Shown: positions 60,815-64,000 of the stretch, one piece after another
Numbering within the stretch: position 1 is the first letter of the stretch
Layout: each line of letters begins with the position of its first letter
From: Blattamonas nauphoetae
Lineage: Eukaryota; Preaxostyla; Oxymonadida
Assembly (NCBI GenBank): GCA_033064195.1
Contig: JARBJD010000258.1
Location: forward strand, 1-64,000
Length of the DNA: 64,000 nucleotides
Reading direction: 5' to 3'
Notes under the pieces: model-generated
Told to the model about the DNA's origin: nothing
Seen by the model: the letters and a program-made list of their open reading frames with translations, nothing else
Database searches by the model: none
Made by a program: the position numbers and the translations under genes

Positions 60815-61120
60815 TTATGGATGAGTCTGAATCAATCTGGTTTCGTTGTCGGGTTCATCCAGCATTCTGGAGATGATGGCAGAAGTGATATAATGAAGTA
60901 GTTGGAGGGAGAGATGCACAATCGATTTGTGCCCACTTGCCAGGAGTGTCAGAAACGCCGCAAAGAAACCGTCTGGACTGTCATTTCGTTGATGAACGAG
61001 TCCCGAGAAGACTCCGTCGGAATCGGTAGTGTTCATGATTGGTGATAAGTTCTCCAATATGATTTCAGCCTTGTGCAAGATCGTATCATCTAAAGTGTTT
61101 CCTTCTTCGATATAACGAAC
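60815..61120 (-). pseudogene. Captured HEAT/ARM-family fragment
   Basis: The frame reads EGNTLDDTILHKAEIILENL ... SPDGFFAAFLTLLASGHKSI then VHLSLQLLHYITSAIISRML. This is the style of the large HEAT-like repeat proteins expanded in oxymonads (from family knowledge, not searched). It has no start of its own and lies wholly inside the transposon. Confidence 0.45.
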
Positions 61121-61552
61121 GAGAGAAACAAAAAAAGGATAAGCATGTTATATCAATTGAAACCGAGCTGGAGGAGTCAAGAAACGAGGAAGTGAAAAGG
61201 CGTGATTCAAAGAGCGTGGAGAGCCTTACTTGCGGTGTGATAAACAATATTGGATCATGCGATCTGATCACGCCCACACTTTGTAGACAGATGGATGACC
61301 TCTTCTGAAAGACACAATTCGACGCAGAGAATGCGAAAATCCTGAAGGTGCATAAAAAATCGACACAAAATCACTGCCTCATACCTGTCTACACAGCGTT
61401 GCATGAAAATATCGCACCAATAAGAAGATCTTCAAAAGGGAAGTTGAAATGGCAGGCCTGATCCACACTCAGAGATACATTCTCCCTCCTCAGTGTGCCC
61501 AAGATATTCATGAGCATACCAGCTAATTCTTTTGCAAACGTCACCGACACTC

Positions 61553-61748
61553 AAACATCCGCTTCCTGCCCTTCCCACGCGAAGAAGAGCCCTCGCACTT
61601 GGCTGACATCTCGACTCATCGGGGAGGAGAGGGTGAGGAGACTTCGGACACTACTGGTGATAAGAGGAAGAAGCGGGTGTTTTGTTGTCGGAATGCGCAG
61701 TGCACGACGGGGCAGTGCTGGTCGAAGAAGAAGGGACAAGGTGAGTGA
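61553..61748 (+). pseudogene. Captured basic Cys-containing exon
   Basis: The frame reads EEEPSHLADISTHRGGEGEE, then KRKKRVFCCRNAQCTTGQCW and SKKKGQG. It ends at a perfect AAG|GTGAGT donor near 61740, so it looks like a captured exon with its splice site. Family unknown. Confidence 0.4.
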
Positions 61749-61959
61749 CCACAGTGTGCCGAGCCGTGTGGGGTGGAGAGAGAGTCGGCTGAATCATCGT
61801 CAGCGCCGATTCCAACACACGCGAACAGAATCGCATCAACCTGAAGGGGAAGCGAGAAAGACGAAGTCGCGAGTGGAGAGACGGAATCATTGTCATCACT
61901 CAAATCCCTGGACGTGATTGGTGGTCGTATCATCCACCAGCAAATTGTAGCAGGGTTGA

Positions 61960-62180
61960 CAGATTCAACTACATGATTGACCAGGAATATCTCGTCGTGA
62001 TCGGCCTGATTGTGACCCGATGGTAAGACTCTTTGTTTTTTTTTGATTTTTTACCTATTCTCCTCTTTTTAGAACCTTGATTATTGAATTGTGGTCGATC
62101 ACAAGCGAGACCTGTCTCAGCGATGGTCCAGCAGTCGATGCTCGTCGTCAGACTGGTTGTGATTCAATGGTATGACTCTC
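61960..62180 (+). pseudogene. Inverted second copy of the Cys-rich fragment
   Basis: SITSETCLSDGPAVDARRQT with GCDSMV resembles the minus-strand fragment at 60380-60480 (SITTKTQISDCEAIARRVQT, GCGSNV). The preceding intron-like sequence ends AACCTTGATTATTGAATTGT, close to its counterpart. The element therefore holds two diverged copies of one host exon in opposite orientation. Confidence 0.45.
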
Positions 62181-62308
62181 TTTTTGATTTTCCCTTCTCT
62201 CTTTGTTTTACACCTTTAATAGTAGACATTTTGACGCTCTCGATCAGGACTCAGATACACTGACGTCAACTCACTATTTTCCGAAAATTCGTCTAGTGCT
62301 GTTTTTGC

Positions 62309-62522
62309 CATTGGTTTTCGTCATTTCTCTCTCTGCTCGCACCCTTTTATGTGATTCGCAAAACTGATCAATTGACACCTCCGGCTTCGGAGGTGTCCAA
62401 GATCTGGTGGTGTCCAAATTCTGGTTTTTAAGAACTCAAAAGTGTCCAAATTCTGGTGGAAAATCTCAGGTGTCAAAATTCTGGTGAATTCGATCAAAAG
62501 TGTCCAAAAATTTGCGCATCTC
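62309..62522 (-). repeat. Right terminal inverted repeat of the 60-kb element
   Basis: Mirror of 60023-60236. Similarity fades at the inner edge near 62310. Confidence 0.85.
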
Positions 62523-62556
62523 GACCAAAACTGTCGAAAGTGGGGTTCGCTCCCCA

Positions 62557-64000
62557 TGGAGAGGGAGGCGATTTTCTCTCTTGCTGCTGTGTTCTCTCGA
62601 AGTTATCTTCTCGATTCGCCACATGAAGATCTGTTTGTCCGCGAACTACAGGGAGGAACCGAAGATCAAGTCTCACTCCCTTTATTGTCATTAACTCCTT
62701 TTCTCAGCAAGAATCGCTTAATGCATTGATACTGCTGTTTCCACAATGGTGGCAAGGATACTATTATCGGGGGTTGCTTTTTGAACAACAAGAAATGCTC
62801 AACGAAGTCTGCAGCATTTGTCTCTCTCTCTATGGACTATCTAGTGAATTATTTCTGGACTCATTTCTATTATTGGCTTCTTTTTAAGGCACTTACCATT
62901 TTTTATCCTTCAATTCTCTTTTTTTCTCCAACTAGGCCCTCACAGATTTCTCTCTCGCTTACTCTCTGTTACATCGTTTTCGATCTATTGGCGAAATGGT
63001 TTCACTATATTTGACGTTTTTTAATTTCATTTTTCCTTTTCTGTGATAGAATGGTGTTAACTCTCAAATCTTCCTGGAGTCCAACATCAATCGCTGTTTA
63101 TCGAAAATTCAGGAAGATTCTCTCACAAACACAAAGCTCAGATCCCAAAACACAGTGAGAGTATTCTTTTTTTTCGAAATAATTGTACCGTTCTTCATTA
63201 TCAGCCAGGTCCACCACCTTTTCTCGAACTGACGAAATCTAGTCTCTCTCTCCCTCAACTTCGATCTACAGTGTTCTCAACCGCCAATTGGAAACGAAAT
63301 GAAGGACAAAATATTCACCACTATTCGTCTTCTCAATCGGTGCTGACTCATCTCTCAACAGCTCAAAATCTCGACTTGGATGAAGAAGAACGAGAGACAA
63401 AACTATCTTGGAATCCGTATTTATCATATTCCTCATCACGATTGAATGAACAAAGATATGTTCATGTCGAAAAGACACCACCATCTGTTGATGATCCAGT
63501 TGGTGGACTCAATCAGGGAATAAGCGATTCTCTCGCCCAAAATTTGAAGCAAACCGCCCTTAAATTGTCGCTTTCATTGTATCCACAACTCCAGTTTGCA
63601 TCTTATTCGATTGCTCTTCGTCGTAAGGATGCGCAGTCTTCTCGTGAGTCACCTGATCCCTTCGCATACTCATCCTTTCTTCGCTCTCTCTTCACTCCTC
63701 TCTTCATCCCGAAGTCTGTGATGAACCCCTTGATTCCAATTCCGTCTCTACGCGAGGTCCCCGAACAGCTATCACTTTCGATTGTATCTCTCCGTTCGCT
63801 GACCTCCCTCTTCAACTCGCACCGCGTTGGGGATGCATTAATGAGGCTGATCACACCATCATCTGTGCATGATCCAGCACGTTCTTTAACTCGAATAGCG
63901 TCTCCCTTTGTGCAATTGATTCTGATGTCCATGCCTCCATCGTCATTGTGGCATATTTCGCATTCATTTCAACCAAAAAAGCGAAGGAGAACCGATTTCG
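62557..64000 (+). CDS. Uncharacterised protein, 3' end beyond the window
   Basis: Starts MEREAIFSLAAVFSRSYLLD at 62557. A clear intron joins GGTEDQ to QESLNALILLFPQWW. Later exons read ALTDFSLAYSLLHRFRSIGE (near 62.94 kb), NGVNSQIFLESNINRCLSKI (63.05 kb) and, from 63.21 kb to the window end, a long open frame (PGPPPFLELTKSSLSLPQLR ... LWHISHSFQPKKRRRTDF). The joins around 62.83-62.94 kb are unresolved. The product is helical and Leu/Ser-rich with a basic KKRRR segment at the edge; family unknown. The ATG lies only 34 bp after the end of the MULE-like element (25 bp after its target duplication). Confidence 0.6.

Larger units (their letters stand above)
60023..62522. mobile_element. Second MULE-like TIR element with 9-bp duplication and captured gene fragments
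   Basis: 2500 bp, flanked by GACCAAAAC at 60014-60022 and 62523-62531. The terminal inverted repeats are about 214 bp, starting GAG[T/A]TGCGCAAATTTTTGG, and are nearly identical through the segment ending near CGAGCAGAGAGAG. They contain repeats of CCAGAATTTGGACAC and an internal hairpin, ACACCTCCGAAGCCGGAGGTGT. The interior holds exon-like pieces of unrelated genes in both orientations and no transposase. The unambiguous 9-bp duplication supports a Mutator-like transposition mechanism. Confidence 0.82.

Overview
The window looks like nuclear DNA of an anaerobic protist, most likely an oxymonad of the Preaxostyla (Blattamonas-like). This is inferred from content, not from a search. Supporting signs are many very short GT-AG introns (mostly 29-45 nt) in otherwise compact genes, standard use of all three stop codons, one uninterrupted 15-kb gene for a beta-helix-repeat surface protein ending in a kinase-like tail, an NADP-type glutamate dehydrogenase, and HEAT/ARM and SPRY-like proteins of the kind expanded in those protists. 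No rRNA, tRNA, CRISPR or retroelement was recognised.

Layout. 1-11.2 kb is gene-poor: short repeats, a tandem array of exon-like 140-bp units (about 6.99-7.56 kb) and three blocks of frame-broken coding sequence. 11.29-18.43 kb holds a dense cluster: an R3HCC1-like protein, a long-chain acyl-CoA synthetase, a coiled-coil protein, an unknown small protein and a polytopic membrane protein. 18.71-23.96 kb is one ARM/SPRY-like gene on the minus strand. Its last exon is split by a nested pair of DNA transposons, and the inner one carries a B-box gene copy. 24.21-39.22 kb is the giant receptor-like gene. 39.4-59.9 kb holds a probable axonemal protein, glutamate dehydrogenase, two L-type lectins, a short inverted-repeat transposon, an acylation-signal-bearing protein, a Cid1-type nucleotidyltransferase, a USP7-like deubiquitinase, an unknown protein, a CTU2-like tRNA thiolation protein and two small uncertain genes. 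60.02-62.52 kb is a second gene-carrying transposon. It sits 34 bp upstream of the start codon of a gene that runs off the window end.

The most interesting pattern is the mobile DNA. Two elements with long terminal inverted repeats and 9-bp target duplications, the signature of Mutator-like (MULE) elements, carry host gene fragments with their introns but no transposase. They resemble plant Pack-MULEs. One sits inside a foldback element that itself landed in a coding exon; removing both in silico, with one copy of the 3-bp duplication, gives a clean 523-residue reading frame.

Functionally the intact genes cover the secretory pathway (two ERGIC-53/VIP36-like lectins), ubiquitin turnover (USP7-like), RNA 3'-end tailing, tRNA wobble-uridine thiolation, lipid activation and nitrogen metabolism. 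There is no operon structure; neighbours are often divergent and separated by only tens to hundreds of bases.
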